Below are positions 20,929-29,867 of a DNA stretch of 64,000 nt, one piece after another. How positions within the stretch are numbered: position 1 is the stretch's first letter; each line of letters opens with the position of its first letter. Source of the stretch: Roseibium sp. HPY-6 (GTDB lineage Bacteria; Pseudomonadota; Alphaproteobacteria; Rhizobiales; Stappiaceae); the NCBI RefSeq assembly GCF_040530035.1, contig NZ_JBEWCD010000002.1, forward strand, positions 372,001 through 436,000. Direction: 5' to 3'. A model generated the notes under the pieces. That model saw only the letters and a list, made by a program, of their open reading frames with translations. It was not told the origin of the DNA and made no database searches. Made by a program: the position numbers and the translations under genes.

Positions 20929-21308
20929 GGTCGACACCAACTCCGTTGTTAGAGCGCCGCATACCAGCCTAGTAAACAGTATCGATTTAATTTCAAGTGT
21001 TCCGCAATAAACTCAGAATTGAATTAGATATAGGTAATAATTACAAGTAGTCGCAGAAATCTGCTAAGAAATGAACCCTACTATTGTTTCTGCAAAAAGA
21101 ACACTTGAGAATTTCAAGAATGTCAAAAAACGGGATGTCGCGAGCATTTGTAATACGAAATCTATACATAAATTGTTGTCACTAAAGTATTTTTCGTTCA
21201 ATCGGATTGTAAGAGGCGCAAAACAAAAAACCCGGCCGAATGGCCGGGTTCAAGGAAACGTGGCATGCACCACGTATCATCTGCTTAATTCAAAGGCAGT
21301 TTTGCTTA
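20929..21308. other. 380-bp AT-rich intergenic region
   Basis: Upstream of the diguanylate cyclase and downstream of the small GcrA-like gene. Base composition is clearly more AT-rich than the surroundings. It contains the terminator at 21220-21250. No open frame with a ribosome binding site is seen; short frames here lack support. Confidence 0.5.
21220..21250 (-). terminator. Rho-independent terminator of the GcrA-like gene
   Basis: On the minus strand AACCCGGCC, loop ATTC, GGCCGGGTT followed by TTTTGTTTTG. It lies about 60 bases past the stop at 21309. Confidence 0.87.
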
Positions 21309-21515
21309 TTATGCAGCACGCCGGAAAGAAAGGCTCATGCCACCACCTGAGCGGTTGCGACGGCGTTCTTCTGGCGGGATGTAGACGATAGCGCGGTGTT
21401 CGGCGCAATAGGATTCACCCGGTTCGATGCGCGTGTTGCACGGGAATACATAACTTCCTGCATCGCCTTCTGCCCACTTGCAGCAGCCCGGACGCGGGAG
21501 GGACATGTCAGCCAT
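21309..21515 (-). CDS. small protein resembling the C-terminal module of GcrA
   Basis: A 68-residue protein from the ATG at 21515, preceded by AGAAGGAAG. A longer frame reading from 21641 has no ribosome binding site. The pattern CCKW (11-14), C26, then GESYCAEH (Cys37, His40) followed by RAIVYIPPEERRRNR closely resembles the C-terminal Cys/His-containing region of the alphaproteobacterial cell-cycle regulator GcrA, which interacts with sigma-70. The N-terminal DNA-binding helix-turn-helix of GcrA is absent, so it could bind metal and contact sigma or another partner without binding DNA itself. It has its own terminator. Function is inferred only from this resemblance. Confidence 0.7.
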   Translation of the reverse strand: MADMSLPRPGCCKWAEGDAGSYVFPCNTRIEPGESYCAEHRAIVYIPPEERRRNRSGGGMSLSFRRAA

Positions 21516-21800
21516 TTTGTTCTTCCTTCTCTTACAAGCAACAAAAGCGCTCGAGCATCCTCGGGAAGAGAGGATCCGAACAGCTTTCGATAGAAATCGG
21601 ATATAATCGGCGCCCGGGACGTCATACGTTGTCCAACCCACAAGGAGTGCCCTTCAGCAAGCGCAAGGGTTAAATAAGCGGCACGTCACAAAATTGCAAT
21701 AGAAGACCCCGCAATTCCGGCCTGCGTTGAGCGCATAGCAGGTTAACAGGACGTTAGTTGCGTACCGTATGCTGTTGAATGACTGCGGCGATGCAAAGGT

Positions 21801-23417
21801 TTAACCCTCTTTCCCGGGAAGGGCGCCACCGGCCTCTTGCAGCGCCTGCGGCGTGTCAAGATCGAGCCGCGCAGCCGAGCCGATCTCAACTTCGGCAACG
21901 AAACCGGGGTTTCTCGCTATCAGATGTCTGGCACCGATATCGCCGGTCAAAGCATTCAGGTCGTCGAAAAAACGTTTGTCCCAAAGCACCGGATTGCCCC
22001 GTTTCCCGTTGGCTGTCGCCGCGACAATAAGACTGGTTTCGTTTTCCTTGTAGGCGGCAATCAGTTTCTTCAGTGCCGCTTCACTGACACGTGGCATATC
22101 GCCAAGCAAAACGATGACGGCTTCAGTGTCTGCCGCAAGAGCCTTCATTCCCGCTCGGATTGAAGTCGCCATGCCATCGGCATAGTCAGGATTGAAGACA
22201 GTCTCGATGTCGAGATCCTCGACCTGCTTGCGCACCTCGTCCGCCAGATGACCGGTGACGAGGATTGTCTGAGAGAGACCGGCACCGATCGCCGCTTCTC
22301 CGGCGTGGCGCACAAGCGCCTTGCCGTCAAGTGTTGCCAGCAACTTGTTGGGTCCGCCCATGCGGGTGGATTTACCGGCTCCCAGGATAATCGCCGAAAT
22401 TTTTGGCGCGGTCGTCTGCCGCTTGGCTTCGCGTGGCTGCGGTCTCGTACCGATTTCCATCAGGAGGCCTCCAACACCCATCGCCGTAACATCTTCCGGC
22501 CCCGTCTCAATGCCGGCAAGCAGCCGGTCCAGAACCCAGTCAAAGCCGTTTTCCTTCGGACTTCTCGCACAACCCGGTGCGCCCAGAACGGGAATGTCGT
22601 CAAGTTCAGCCAGCATGAGCAGGTTGCCAGGATCGACCGGCATGCCCAAATGCGCGACCCTGCCACCGGCAAGATCAACCGCTGCCGGCAAGACGTCGTG
22701 TCGGTCCACGACAGCAGAAGCGCCAAAAAGAACGAGGAAGTCAGCCCCCTTGTCGACGAGTGACTTCATGGCGGCGGCAACGTCTTCACTTGTGTGGGAA
22801 ACCCGCGCTTCGGCAAGGATTGCGCTGCCGCTCGGCCGCAGCCTGTCTTCCAGAACACGCCGCGTCTTGTCCATGGTCACCTGCTTCAGGTGCGGCAGCT
22901 TGGTCGCGACCAAACCGACCTTTCTGGTCTGGAATTCCGCAATCCGAACAGCACCTCTGACGACCGTTGCAGCCTTTTCAAGCGCAGCTCCGGAGACCGC
23001 AAAGGAAATGATCTTGGCTGTCGCAATCATCCGGTCCCGCGAAACCTTGCTGCGGTCCGGAAGTGTCGCGAATGTGATGGCGGGATCGATACGGTTCGCT
23101 GCAGTGACCGCTTCGGTGTCAACCATCAGAACGCCCGGTCCGTCAGCATAAAGGTTCATGCGGCCGGTAAAGGCTGTGTCTTCACTGACACCGCTTCCTT
23201 TGGCGGCCAGTCCCAGCCGGGTTGCAGCTTCATTTTCGCCGACGTCGCCTTCTTCCAAACGTGCGGCAACCACGCTTGCCATACCAAGTGATGCAAGATC
23301 TCTGCAATCCTCGACGCTCAACACATGCCCCTTTTTCAGGACCTTGCCGGGCAGGTTCGTTTTGTGCGCAAGAATAGAGCCGGCAGCGTCTTCCAGGGAA
23401 ACAGGGCCGAACTTCAT
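21801..23417 (-). CDS. molybdopterin-binding / MoCo nucleotidyltransferase fusion protein
   Basis: Two-domain protein, 538 residues. Residues 1-335 resemble the MoaB/MoeA-type molybdopterin-binding fold (VLFGASAVVDRHDVLPAAV, then GMPVDPGNLLMLAELDDIPVLGAPGCARSPKENGFDW). Residues 345-538 are a MobA/MocA-like nucleotidyltransferase with AIILGAGKSTRMGGPNKLL as the nucleotide-binding loop and LGDMPRVS as the metal-binding segment. The expected role is attaching CMP to molybdopterin to make the MCD cofactor for xanthine-dehydrogenase-family enzymes. Its ATG overlaps the xdhC stop by four bases, tying it to that operon. Such fusions occur widely in this group. No molybdoenzyme is encoded in the window, so the client is unknown. 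Confidence 0.88.
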   Translation of the reverse strand: MKFGPVSLEDAAGSILAHKTNLPGKVLKKGHVLSVEDCRDLASLGMASVVAARLEEGDVGENEAATRLGLAAKGSGVSEDTAFTGRMNLYADGPGVLMVDTEAVTAANRIDPAITFATLPDRSKVSRDRMIATAKIISFAVSGAALEKAATVVRGAVRIAEFQTRKVGLVATKLPHLKQVTMDKTRRVLEDRLRPSGSAILAEARVSHTSEDVAAAMKSLVDKGADFLVLFGASAVVDRHDVLPAAVDLAGGRVAHLGMPVDPGNLLMLAELDDIPVLGAPGCARSPKENGFDWVLDRLLAGIETGPEDVTAMGVGGLLMEIGTRPQPREAKRQTTAPKISAIILGAGKSTRMGGPNKLLATLDGKALVRHAGEAAIGAGLSQTILVTGHLADEVRKQVEDLDIETVFNPDYADGMATSIRAGMKALAADTEAVIVLLGDMPRVSEAALKKLIAAYKENETSLIVAATANGKRGNPVLWDKRFFDDLNALTGDIGARHLIARNPGFVAEVEIGSAARLDLDTPQALQEAGGALPGKEG

Positions 23418-24109
23418 GCAGCAGGCTCCGGGGCCTTTCGAAGGGCCAGGATGATGGAACCGAGAACGGCGACGGCGATTTCCTCAGGAGAGGCAGCTCC
23501 GATATCCAAACCGATCGGTGCATCGATGCGTTCAAAAAGCGCGGGATCCAGGCCGGATGCGGCAAACCTTTCAAGGCGCTTGCCATGCGTCTTGCGGCTG
23601 CCGAGGGCGCCAACATAAAAGCACTGGGTCCGCAGCGCTTCCATCAGCGGAAAATCGTCGATCTTCGGGTCATGGGTAACTGCGGCAACAGCCGTATAGG
23701 CGTCCAGAGGCGTTTCCTTCAGGACGTCCTCCGGCCATTCCGCCTTCAGGGCAGCGCCGGGAAACCGCTCTTCGGTCGCAAACGCGGTACGCGGATCGAT
23801 CACCGTCACGTCAAGGCCCGCAATTTCCGCCATGGGTACAAGTGCCTGGCTGATATGAACGGCGCCGATGATAACCAGCCTTGGAGCAGGGACAGATACG
23901 GTCAGGAACGCGTCACCTGCTTCCGTTTCGACCGTCCCGGATTTGCCGGACAGAAACCGTTTCCGGAACTCCTGTTCCAAAGGATCAGAAGAATAATCGT
24001 CTTCCCTGCGCACCAGCTTTTGCGAGCCGTCTGCGAGTAGGGTGACGAGGATCGCAGCCCGGCGGGCGTCCCGTTCTGCATTCAGGGCTTCGAGCAGCGA
24101 TCGATCCAT
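23414..24109 (-). CDS. XdhC family protein, Rossmann (C-terminal) half
   Basis: The 231-residue product carries the XdhC_C Rossmann domain: PRLVIIGAVHISQALVPMAEIAGLDVTVIDPR binds a nucleotide or MoCo, then AAVAAVTHDPKIDDFPLMEALRTQCFYVGALGSRKTHGKR, the family signature. XdhC proteins bind molybdenum cofactor, protect its sulfurated form and insert it into xanthine dehydrogenase or related enzymes. The N-terminal XdhC/CoxI module is not here but encoded separately at 24757-25089. The start at 24109 lies 4 bases after the LysE stop; a longer reading would overlap the LysE gene. It overlaps the next gene by ATGA. Confidence 0.87.
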   Translation of the reverse strand: MDRSLLEALNAERDARRAAILVTLLADGSQKLVRREDDYSSDPLEQEFRKRFLSGKSGTVETEAGDAFLTVSVPAPRLVIIGAVHISQALVPMAEIAGLDVTVIDPRTAFATEERFPGAALKAEWPEDVLKETPLDAYTAVAAVTHDPKIDDFPLMEALRTQCFYVGALGSRKTHGKRLERFAASGLDPALFERIDAPIGLDIGAASPEEIAVAVLGSIILALRKAPEPAA

Positions 24110-24113
24110 GGCG

Positions 24114-24743
24114 TTATGTCCGGTCTGTTGCCAGTTTGAGGCCAAGCCCGACCAGCAAAGTGCCGCCGATCCACCTTGTGAAATCCTGGAACCTCGACGT
24201 CGACACAAGCCGTTTCTTGACTTCCGATGCGAAGAACACTGTCGCGATATCGGCGGAAGCAAAAGCGAAATTGACGATGGTTCCAAGTATCAGGAACTGC
24301 AGCCAGATTGGAAGACCAGCCTCCGGGCTAACGAATTGTGGCAGAAAGGCAATGAAGAAGATCGCTGCCTTGGGGTTGAGAACCTCGACAAGAATGCTGT
24401 CGGCAAAAGCCCTGCGCGCGGATTTTTCCGGCAAACTCGGGATCGTACCGTCGCCGGCGCGGGTACGGATCATCTGAATGCCGAGAAACACCAGATAGGC
24501 ACCGCCCGCCAGTTTCAGGGCGAAATAGAGTGATGGGACGACCGTGAAAATCGCAGACAATCCGAAGGCCGCAGCAAACACGTGTGCATAGCATCCCAGA
24601 TGAATGCCGGCAGCTGCCATGAAGCCCGCCTTTCGACCTCGTGAAATTGTTTGAGCAGCCGTATAAAGCACGGCTGGACCTGGCATGTAGGCGAACAGCG
24701 CAGTTGCGGCAAAGAATGCGAGTAGCGTTTCGACGGAAGGCAA
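24114..24743 (-). CDS. LysE/RhtB family amino-acid exporter
   Basis: Inner-membrane exporter of 209 residues with about six hydrophobic segments. Signature pieces are FAYMPGPAVLYTAAQTISRGRKAGFMAAAGIHLG near the N-terminus and LVEVLNPKAAIFFIAFLPQFV in the middle; NPK is the conserved family motif. Members export lysine, homoserine, threonine, cysteine derivatives or other small amino compounds. Here it lies between the two XdhC halves (13 bp downstream of one, 4 bp upstream of the other), so it is co-transcribed with cofactor-maturation genes. The link to molybdoenzymes is unexplained; the substrate is unknown. Confidence 0.88.
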   Translation of the reverse strand: MPSVETLLAFFAATALFAYMPGPAVLYTAAQTISRGRKAGFMAAAGIHLGCYAHVFAAAFGLSAIFTVVPSLYFALKLAGGAYLVFLGIQMIRTRAGDGTIPSLPEKSARRAFADSILVEVLNPKAAIFFIAFLPQFVSPEAGLPIWLQFLILGTIVNFAFASADIATVFFASEVKKRLVSTSRFQDFTRWIGGTLLVGLGLKLATDRT

Positions 24744-24756
24744 GGCTGGATCTCAA

Positions 24757-25089
24757 TCAGTTGACGGGTTCGACATAGACACGGATACGGCCCCCACAGG
24801 AGAGCCCGACGCGCCACGCGGTTTCGTCGGCAACGCCAAACTCAAGGGTTGTCGGTTTCCGCGTGTCGATCACGTCAACGGCTTCTGCGACAACGGCGCC
24901 TTCGACACAGCCGCCTGAAACGGATCCCTCGAAGTTGCCCTCTGCGTCGATTACCAGGTGCGACCCGACCGGACGCGGAGCGGAACCCCAGGTTTCAATC
25001 ACGGTGGCGAGTGCCACCTGGCGGCCGGATTTGCTCCAGTTTTCCGCGGTCTTGAGAACGTCTGCGATCTGAGTGTCTTCGGTTGTCAT
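24757..25089 (-). CDS. XdhC/CoxI N-terminal domain protein
   Basis: Stand-alone XdhC_CoxI module, 110 residues. ALATVIETWGSAPRPVGSHLVI, GSVSGGCVEGAVVAEA and GLSCGGRIRVYVEPV are hallmark motifs, including the two conserved cysteine positions (GGC and SCGG). In full-length XdhC or CoxI this module precedes the Rossmann half now found at 23414-24109. The two are likely to work together in delivering the molybdenum cofactor to an enzyme of the xanthine dehydrogenase or CO dehydrogenase family encoded elsewhere. It is the first gene of the four-gene minus-strand operon. Confidence 0.87.
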   Translation of the reverse strand: MTTEDTQIADVLKTAENWSKSGRQVALATVIETWGSAPRPVGSHLVIDAEGNFEGSVSGGCVEGAVVAEAVDVIDTRKPTTLEFGVADETAWRVGLSCGGRIRVYVEPVN

Positions 25090-25164
25090 TGTTTCACTGC
25101 CCCTGCAAACAACGCGTGTGGCTCATCTCAAATATAGAATTTTCTCAATGAGATGAAAGCTCTT

Positions 25165-25200
25165 CAAAAGTACAAACGGCACCTGATTGCTCAGGTGCCG
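25165..25200 (-). terminator. Rho-independent terminator of pckA
   Basis: On the minus strand CGGCACCTGA, loop GCAA, TCAGGTGCCG followed by TTTGTACTTTTG. The 10-bp stem is perfect; the T-tract is interrupted. Confidence 0.8.
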
Positions 25201-25229
25201 TCCGTAATGCCGAGACATGCGGGAATATG

Positions 25230-26840
25230 TTACTCGGCCGCGGTTCGTAACGAAGGGGCGGCGCTCAAGACGGTCGTGTCGACATGCCTTTCGAAATCTT
25301 CGAAATTGTCGACGAACATCTGGACGAGTTTGGAAGCCTGAAGGTCGTAGGCAGTTTTGTCGTCCCATGTTTCGCGCGGGGTGAGAATGACCGGGTCGAC
25401 ACCTGGCACGTTCACCGGAACCTCAAATCCGAAATTGGGATCCGTGCGGAATTCCGACCCTTCCAAAGCGCCGGACAAGGCGGCTTGAAGAAGTGTTCGC
25501 GTGGCCTTGATGGGCATGCGCTCACCTGTGCCATAAGCGCCACCTGTCCAGCCGGTATTGACCAGCCAGCAATCGACATTGTGCTCGGCGATGAGCTTTT
25601 TCAGAAGGTTGCCATATTCGGACGGATGGCGCGGCAGGAACGGGGCGCCGAAACAGGTGGAGAATGTCGCCTGCGGTTCCGTGACACCCTTTTCCGTGCC
25701 GGCGACCTTTGCCGTGTATCCGGAAAGAAAGTGATACATCGCCTGAGCCGGTGTCAGGCGGGCCAGCGGTGGCATCACGCCGAATGCGTCGGCGGTCAGC
25801 ATGATGATGGTTTTAGGTATGGGAGCACATCCCGATGCGCTCGCATTGGAAATGAAGTGGATCGGATAGGCGGCTCTCGTGTTTTCCGTCTTCGAGCCGT
25901 CGTCAAAGTCAGGAACCCTGTTTTGGTCCAAAACGACGTTTTCCAGAACCGTGCCGAAACGCTGAGTGGTTGAATAGATTTCCGGTTCCGCTTCGGCCGA
26001 CAGTTTGATCGTTTTCGCGTAACAGCCGCCTTCGAAGTTGAAGACGCCCGTTTCGCTCCACCCGTGCTCGTCGTCGCCGATCAGGGTGCGCTCGGGATCT
26101 GCGGAAAGTGTCGTCTTGCCGGTTCCCGAAAGGCCGAAGAAGACAGCAGTATCACCCTTGTCTCCAACATTGGCCGAACAATGCATCGACATGATGCCCT
26201 TGGCTGGCAGCAGATGATTAAGCATCGTGAAGACGGACTTCTTCATTTCACCGGCATAGGAGGTTCCGCCGATAAGCACGATCTTTCGTGTCAGGTCACA
26301 GGCAATGACGGTTTCGCTGCGACATCCGTGCCGGGCCGGGTCTGCACGGAAACTCGGCAGGTCAACAATGGTCATTTCCGGAACGAAACCAGCAAGGTCG
26401 GCCACTTCCGGCCGAAGCAGCAGATTGCGAATGAACAATGAGTGCCAAGCATATTCAGTGTAGACGCGAACAGGAAGGCGGTGGACCGGATCAGCGCCGC
26501 CGAAAAGGTCCTGCGCGAAGAGTTCACGACCTTCCGCGTGTGCCAGGAAATCCCCCAGCAGAAGGTCGAACTGGCCTTTGGTCATCTTGGCGTTGTTGTC
26601 CCACCAGACGGTATCGCGGGTCTCGTCATCCAGAACAACAAACTTGTCTTTCGGCGACCGTCCCGTGTGGCTGCCGGTTTCGGCGACCAAGGCACCGCCG
26701 GCGGCAAGACAAGTTTCATTGCGCGTGAGGGAATGCTCGTAAAGGGCCGGCTCGTTCTGGTTCCAATAGAGCGCTTTCAGATTCTTGAAGCCGAAAGTTT
26801 CGCTGCCATTGGAAAGGTTCCTGACGCCTGTTTCTTGCAT
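25230..26840 (-). CDS. pckA: phosphoenolpyruvate carboxykinase (ATP)
   Basis: Converts oxaloacetate and ATP to phosphoenolpyruvate, the first committed step of gluconeogenesis from C4 acids. The 536 residues fit the ATP-dependent family. GRSPKDKF (60-67) forms part of the oxaloacetate site, [24 protein letters not shown] is the family signature, and GLSGTGKT (236-243) is the kinase P-loop. The [13 protein letters not shown] segment contains the Arg that contacts phosphate. It is divergent from chvI, an arrangement conserved across rhizobia, with 486 bp between them that contain a LacI-type palindrome about 130 bp upstream of the start. Catabolite-type control by a PckR-like protein is the natural inference. 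Confidence 0.97.
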   Translation of the reverse strand: MQETGVRNLSNGSETFGFKNLKALYWNQNEPALYEHSLTRNETCLAAGGALVAETGSHTGRSPKDKFVVLDDETRDTVWWDNNAKMTKGQFDLLLGDFLAHAEGRELFAQDLFGGADPVHRLPVRVYTEYAWHSLFIRNLLLRPEVADLAGFVPEMTIVDLPSFRADPARHGCRSETVIACDLTRKIVLIGGTSYAGEMKKSVFTMLNHLLPAKGIMSMHCSANVGDKGDTAVFFGLSGTGKTTLSADPERTLIGDDEHGWSETGVFNFEGGCYAKTIKLSAEAEPEIYSTTQRFGTVLENVVLDQNRVPDFDDGSKTENTRAAYPIHFISNASASGCAPIPKTIIMLTADAFGVMPPLARLTPAQAMYHFLSGYTAKVAGTEKGVTEPQATFSTCFGAPFLPRHPSEYGNLLKKLIAEHNVDCWLVNTGWTGGAYGTGERMPIKATRTLLQAALSGALEGSEFRTDPNFGFEVPVNVPGVDPVILTPRETWDDKTAYDLQASKLVQMFVDNFEDFERHVDTTVLSAAPSLRTAAE

Positions 26841-27326
26841 TTTCCGCGATCCTCGTGAGGTGCATTTTTAGCCGCCGGAGAAAGTCCAGGAAGACCAGAT
26901 CCGGTTATGAGGGCTGCGAACGTAGTTGAATGACCAAGGGGCAGCAAGACTACTAAAGGGGCTATGTCTTTGTTTAATCGATTAAAATACCGCTCAAATT
27001 TTCTGATGATTAATTCGATAAGCAAAGAAAAAAACGAAACCTTCGAAATGTTCGATTTGAAGATCAAAGCGAAAGAATTCGCGTTTCAAGTGCGCGTTCC
27101 GGTGCGATTGTGGGCCCGGCATGGTTTGCGCAAGGGAGTCGAAATCACAACAGATCACGGGGTTCAATCCGACTTCGTTCCGCTTGTTGCCAAGCCATCT
27201 TTAAGTCTTCAAGGCGCTGGATTATGTGGTTTGCCTTAATTTATGCGCATTTAGAAGGCCAAACGCTGTGTGCTACAGTATTACTGACGCGCACCGTTCG
27301 TACTGACCGAATTGGAAAATTGAAGT
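26841..27326. other. 486-bp pckA-chvI intergenic region
   Basis: Holds the promoters for pckA (minus) and chvI (plus). The middle part (26960-27080) is AT-rich and contains the palindrome at 26973. A 91-codon frame on the plus strand (26964-27239) starts inside this palindrome and resembles nothing; I do not treat it as a gene. Confidence 0.6.
26973..26986. promoter_or_regulatory. LacI-family-type operator, probably for pckA
   Basis: TTTAATCGATTAAA is a perfect 14-bp palindrome with the central CG typical of LacI/GalR operators. Rhizobial pckA is known to be controlled by PckR, a LacI/GalR-type regulator. Assignment to PckR is inference; the regulator gene is not in the window. Confidence 0.55.
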
Positions 27327-28025
27327 ATGCCAACAATTGCTCTGGTTGATGATGACCGCAACATTTTGACGTCGGTGTCTATTGCATTGGAAACGGAAGG
27401 ATATCGCGTCCAGACTTACACGGACGGGACATCCGCCCTTGACGGGTTGCAGAGCGACCCGCCCCAGCTGGCAATCTTCGATATCAAAATGCCGCGTATG
27501 GACGGGATGGAGCTGTTGCGCAGGCTGCGCCAGAATTCCGACCTTCCCGTCATTTTCCTCACGTCAAAGGATGACGAGATCGACGAGCTCTTCGGTCTGA
27601 AGATGGGCGCCGACGATTTCATCCGCAAACCGTTTTCGCAGCGGCTGCTGGTTGAACGGGTTCGCGCGGTTTTGCGTCGTGCGCAGCCCAAGGACGCAAG
27701 CGCACCGCGCGAAGATGCGGACAAGCTGCTTGAGCGTGGCCAGCTCGTCATGGATCAGGAACGGCATACCTGCACCTGGAACAACAAACCGGTTACGTTG
27801 ACTGTGACCGAGTTTCTGATCCTCTCGGCACTGGCGCAACGTCCCGGGGTGGTCAAAAGCCGGAACGCGCTTATGGATGCAGCCTATGACGATCAGGTCT
27901 ATGTCGACGACCGGACGATCGACAGTCACATCAAACGTCTTCGGAAAAAGTTCAAGGTTGTTGACGACGACTTCGACATGATCGAAACACTGTATGGAGT
28001 AGGATACCGTTTCCGGGAAGTCTGA
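27327..28025 (+). CDS. chvI: response regulator ChvI
   Basis: OmpR/PhoB-type response regulator, 232 residues. The receiver domain (1-118) has DDD near the N-terminus, the phospho-acceptor Asp52 ([12 protein letters not shown]), Thr in FLTSKDD and Lys in IRKPFS. The C-terminal winged helix ends with [37 protein letters not shown]. It is partnered with the ChvG kinase encoded 24 bp downstream. In rhizobia, Agrobacterium and Brucella (as BvrR) this system responds to acidity and envelope stress and controls exopolysaccharide, outer-membrane and virulence genes. Confidence 0.95.
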   Translation: MPTIALVDDDRNILTSVSIALETEGYRVQTYTDGTSALDGLQSDPPQLAIFDIKMPRMDGMELLRRLRQNSDLPVIFLTSKDDEIDELFGLKMGADDFIRKPFSQRLLVERVRAVLRRAQPKDASAPREDADKLLERGQLVMDQERHTCTWNNKPVTLTVTEFLILSALAQRPGVVKSRNALMDAAYDDQVYVDDRTIDSHIKRLRKKFKVVDDDFDMIETLYGVGYRFREV

Positions 28026-28049
28026 CGTAGCCATTGAGACAAAGTTTAG

Positions 28050-29867
28050 ATGGCGGTTGAAACCGAAAGTGCTGGGGGAATTGCCGAAGCTGATCCGGTA
28101 AACGGGTCGGACCGCTCCCGTTTGCGCCGGCTCGGCAACAAGCGAATTCGCCGCCGTCTGGTCAATCAGCTCGGGCGCATCTTCGGGACCTACGTCCTTT
28201 CCTCCCTGACGCGCCGGATTATTGCGATCAACCTAGTCGGCCTGCTCGCGCTTGTGATCGGCATTCTCTACCTCAATCAGTTCCGTGCCGGTCTGATTGA
28301 TGCGCGTGTGCAGAGCCTTCTGACCCAGGGCGAGATTATCGCTGGCGCCATCGCCGCGTCAGCAACCGTCGACACCGGTACCATTACGGTCGATCCTGAA
28401 AGACTGCTGCAACTCCAGGCCGGAGAGAGCATCACGCCGACGGTCGAGGATCTGGACAGCCTCGACTTTCCAATCAACCCGGAGCGCGTCGGACCTGTTT
28501 TAAGGCGCCTGATTTCGCCAACCAAAACCAGGGCACGGATTTACGATCCCGAGGGGATCCTCATCCTCGATTCCCGACACCTTTATTCCAGCGCGCAGAT
28601 CCTGCGTTTCGACCTGCCGCCACCGACAGCTCAGGAAACCGGATTTTGGGATTCGGCCTGGCAATGGACGAAACGTTGGTTGCAGCAGGGGGATTTGCCG
28701 CTGTACCAGGAGGTTGGCGGCGGCGATGGACGTGCCTATCCCGAAGTCGAGGCAGCGCTTGCCGGATCGCCTGCCAGCGTGACCCGGATTTCGCAGCGCG
28801 GCGAGCTCATTGTTTCGGTCGCTGTGCCGATCCAACGGTTCCGCGCCGTTTTGGGCTCATTGCTGCTGTCGACACAGGGCGGCGATATTGATGCGATTGT
28901 GCGCGCTGAAAGGATTGCGATCATTCGCGTCTTTCTGTTCGCGGCGACCGTCACGATCTTACTGTCCATTCTCTTGGCGGGAACCATTGCCGGGCCTGTC
29001 CGGCGTCTGGCAGCGGCAGCCGATCGCGTGCGACGCGGATCGAATTCGCGCGAGGAAATTCCGGACTTTTCGGACCGCCAGGACGAAATCGGCCACCTCG
29101 CCCGTGCGTTCCGCGAAATGACCAACGCGCTCTACAACAAGATTGATGCCATCGAGAAATTCGCCGCGGACGTCGCACACGAGCTCAAGAACCCGCTGAC
29201 ATCGCTCAGAAGTGCTGTCGAAACCTTGCCGCTTGCAAAGACAAAAGCGTCTCAGGACCGGCTCATGGAAGTGATCCAGCACGACGTGCGCCGGCTGGAT
29301 CGCCTGATCAGCGACATATCCGACGCCTCGCGTCTGGACGCTGAATTGGCGCGCATTCAGTCCGAAACGATTGATATTGCCGAACTGCTCCGCAACATGG
29401 CGGATGCGGTGAACCAGAGAACGGGCGCCGACGAAGCCAAAGTGAAGCTGACGGTCGCGGATGCGCAGGGGCCAAAACCCTATCGGGTTCAGGGCCACGA
29501 TATCCGCCTTGGTCAGGTGATCAGCAATTTGCTCGATAATGCACGCTCCTTTTCACCCCCGGGAGGCAACGTGCGGATCGATCTCGCCCGAGAGGGCCGG
29601 AGCATAAGAATAATCGTCGATGACGACGGACAGGGTATCCGGGCAGAGAACACGGAACGCATTTTTGAGCGGTTCTATACGGACCGCCCTGACGGCGAGG
29701 GTTTTGGCAACAATTCCGGGCTGGGCCTTTCCATATCCAGACAGATCATTGAGGCCCATGGCGGCACGATCTCTGCCACGAACCGGCAGGAACAAGGTGA
29801 AGATGGCGTCACGCGGATTGGCGGCGCGCGCTTCACGATCTATCTTCCCGCAGGGAGCGGGAAGTGA
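28050..29867 (+). CDS. chvG: sensor histidine kinase ChvG
   Basis: Membrane kinase of 605 residues. A basic cytoplasmic N-terminus of about 50 residues precedes the first membrane segment (IIAINLVGLLALVIGILYL). A periplasmic sensor domain of about 210 residues follows, then a second membrane segment (VFLFAATVTILLSILLAGTIA, about 292-312), a HAMP domain, HisKA with phospho-acceptor His377 in DVAHELKNPLTSL, and an HATPase domain with NLLDNA, DDDGQGI and GLGLSISRQI. In known systems the periplasmic ExoR binds ChvG and holds it off; exoR is not in this window. The stop overlaps the hprK start (GTGA), coupling the sensor to the PTS regulators. Confidence 0.95.
   Translation: MAVETESAGGIAEADPVNGSDRSRLRRLGNKRIRRRLVNQLGRIFGTYVLSSLTRRIIAINLVGLLALVIGILYLNQFRAGLIDARVQSLLTQGEIIAGAIAASATVDTGTITVDPERLLQLQAGESITPTVEDLDSLDFPINPERVGPVLRRLISPTKTRARIYDPEGILILDSRHLYSSAQILRFDLPPPTAQETGFWDSAWQWTKRWLQQGDLPLYQEVGGGDGRAYPEVEAALAGSPASVTRISQRGELIVSVAVPIQRFRAVLGSLLLSTQGGDIDAIVRAERIAIIRVFLFAATVTILLSILLAGTIAGPVRRLAAAADRVRRGSNSREEIPDFSDRQDEIGHLARAFREMTNALYNKIDAIEKFAADVAHELKNPLTSLRSAVETLPLAKTKASQDRLMEVIQHDVRRLDRLISDISDASRLDAELARIQSETIDIAELLRNMADAVNQRTGADEAKVKLTVADAQGPKPYRVQGHDIRLGQVISNLLDNARSFSPPGGNVRIDLAREGRSIRIIVDDDGQGIRAENTERIFERFYTDRPDGEGFGNNSGLGLSISRQIIEAHGGTISATNRQEQGEDGVTRIGGARFTIYLPAGSGK

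Noticed and set aside
27158..27175. GGTTCAATCC, resembling a tRNA T-loop
   Set aside because: The flanking bases do not form a T-stem, and no acceptor, D or anticodon arms can be folded around it.
26964..27239. 91-codon frame in the pckA-chvI gap
   Set aside because: Begins within the operator palindrome, low-complexity N-terminus, no family resemblance; the region is better explained as promoter DNA.
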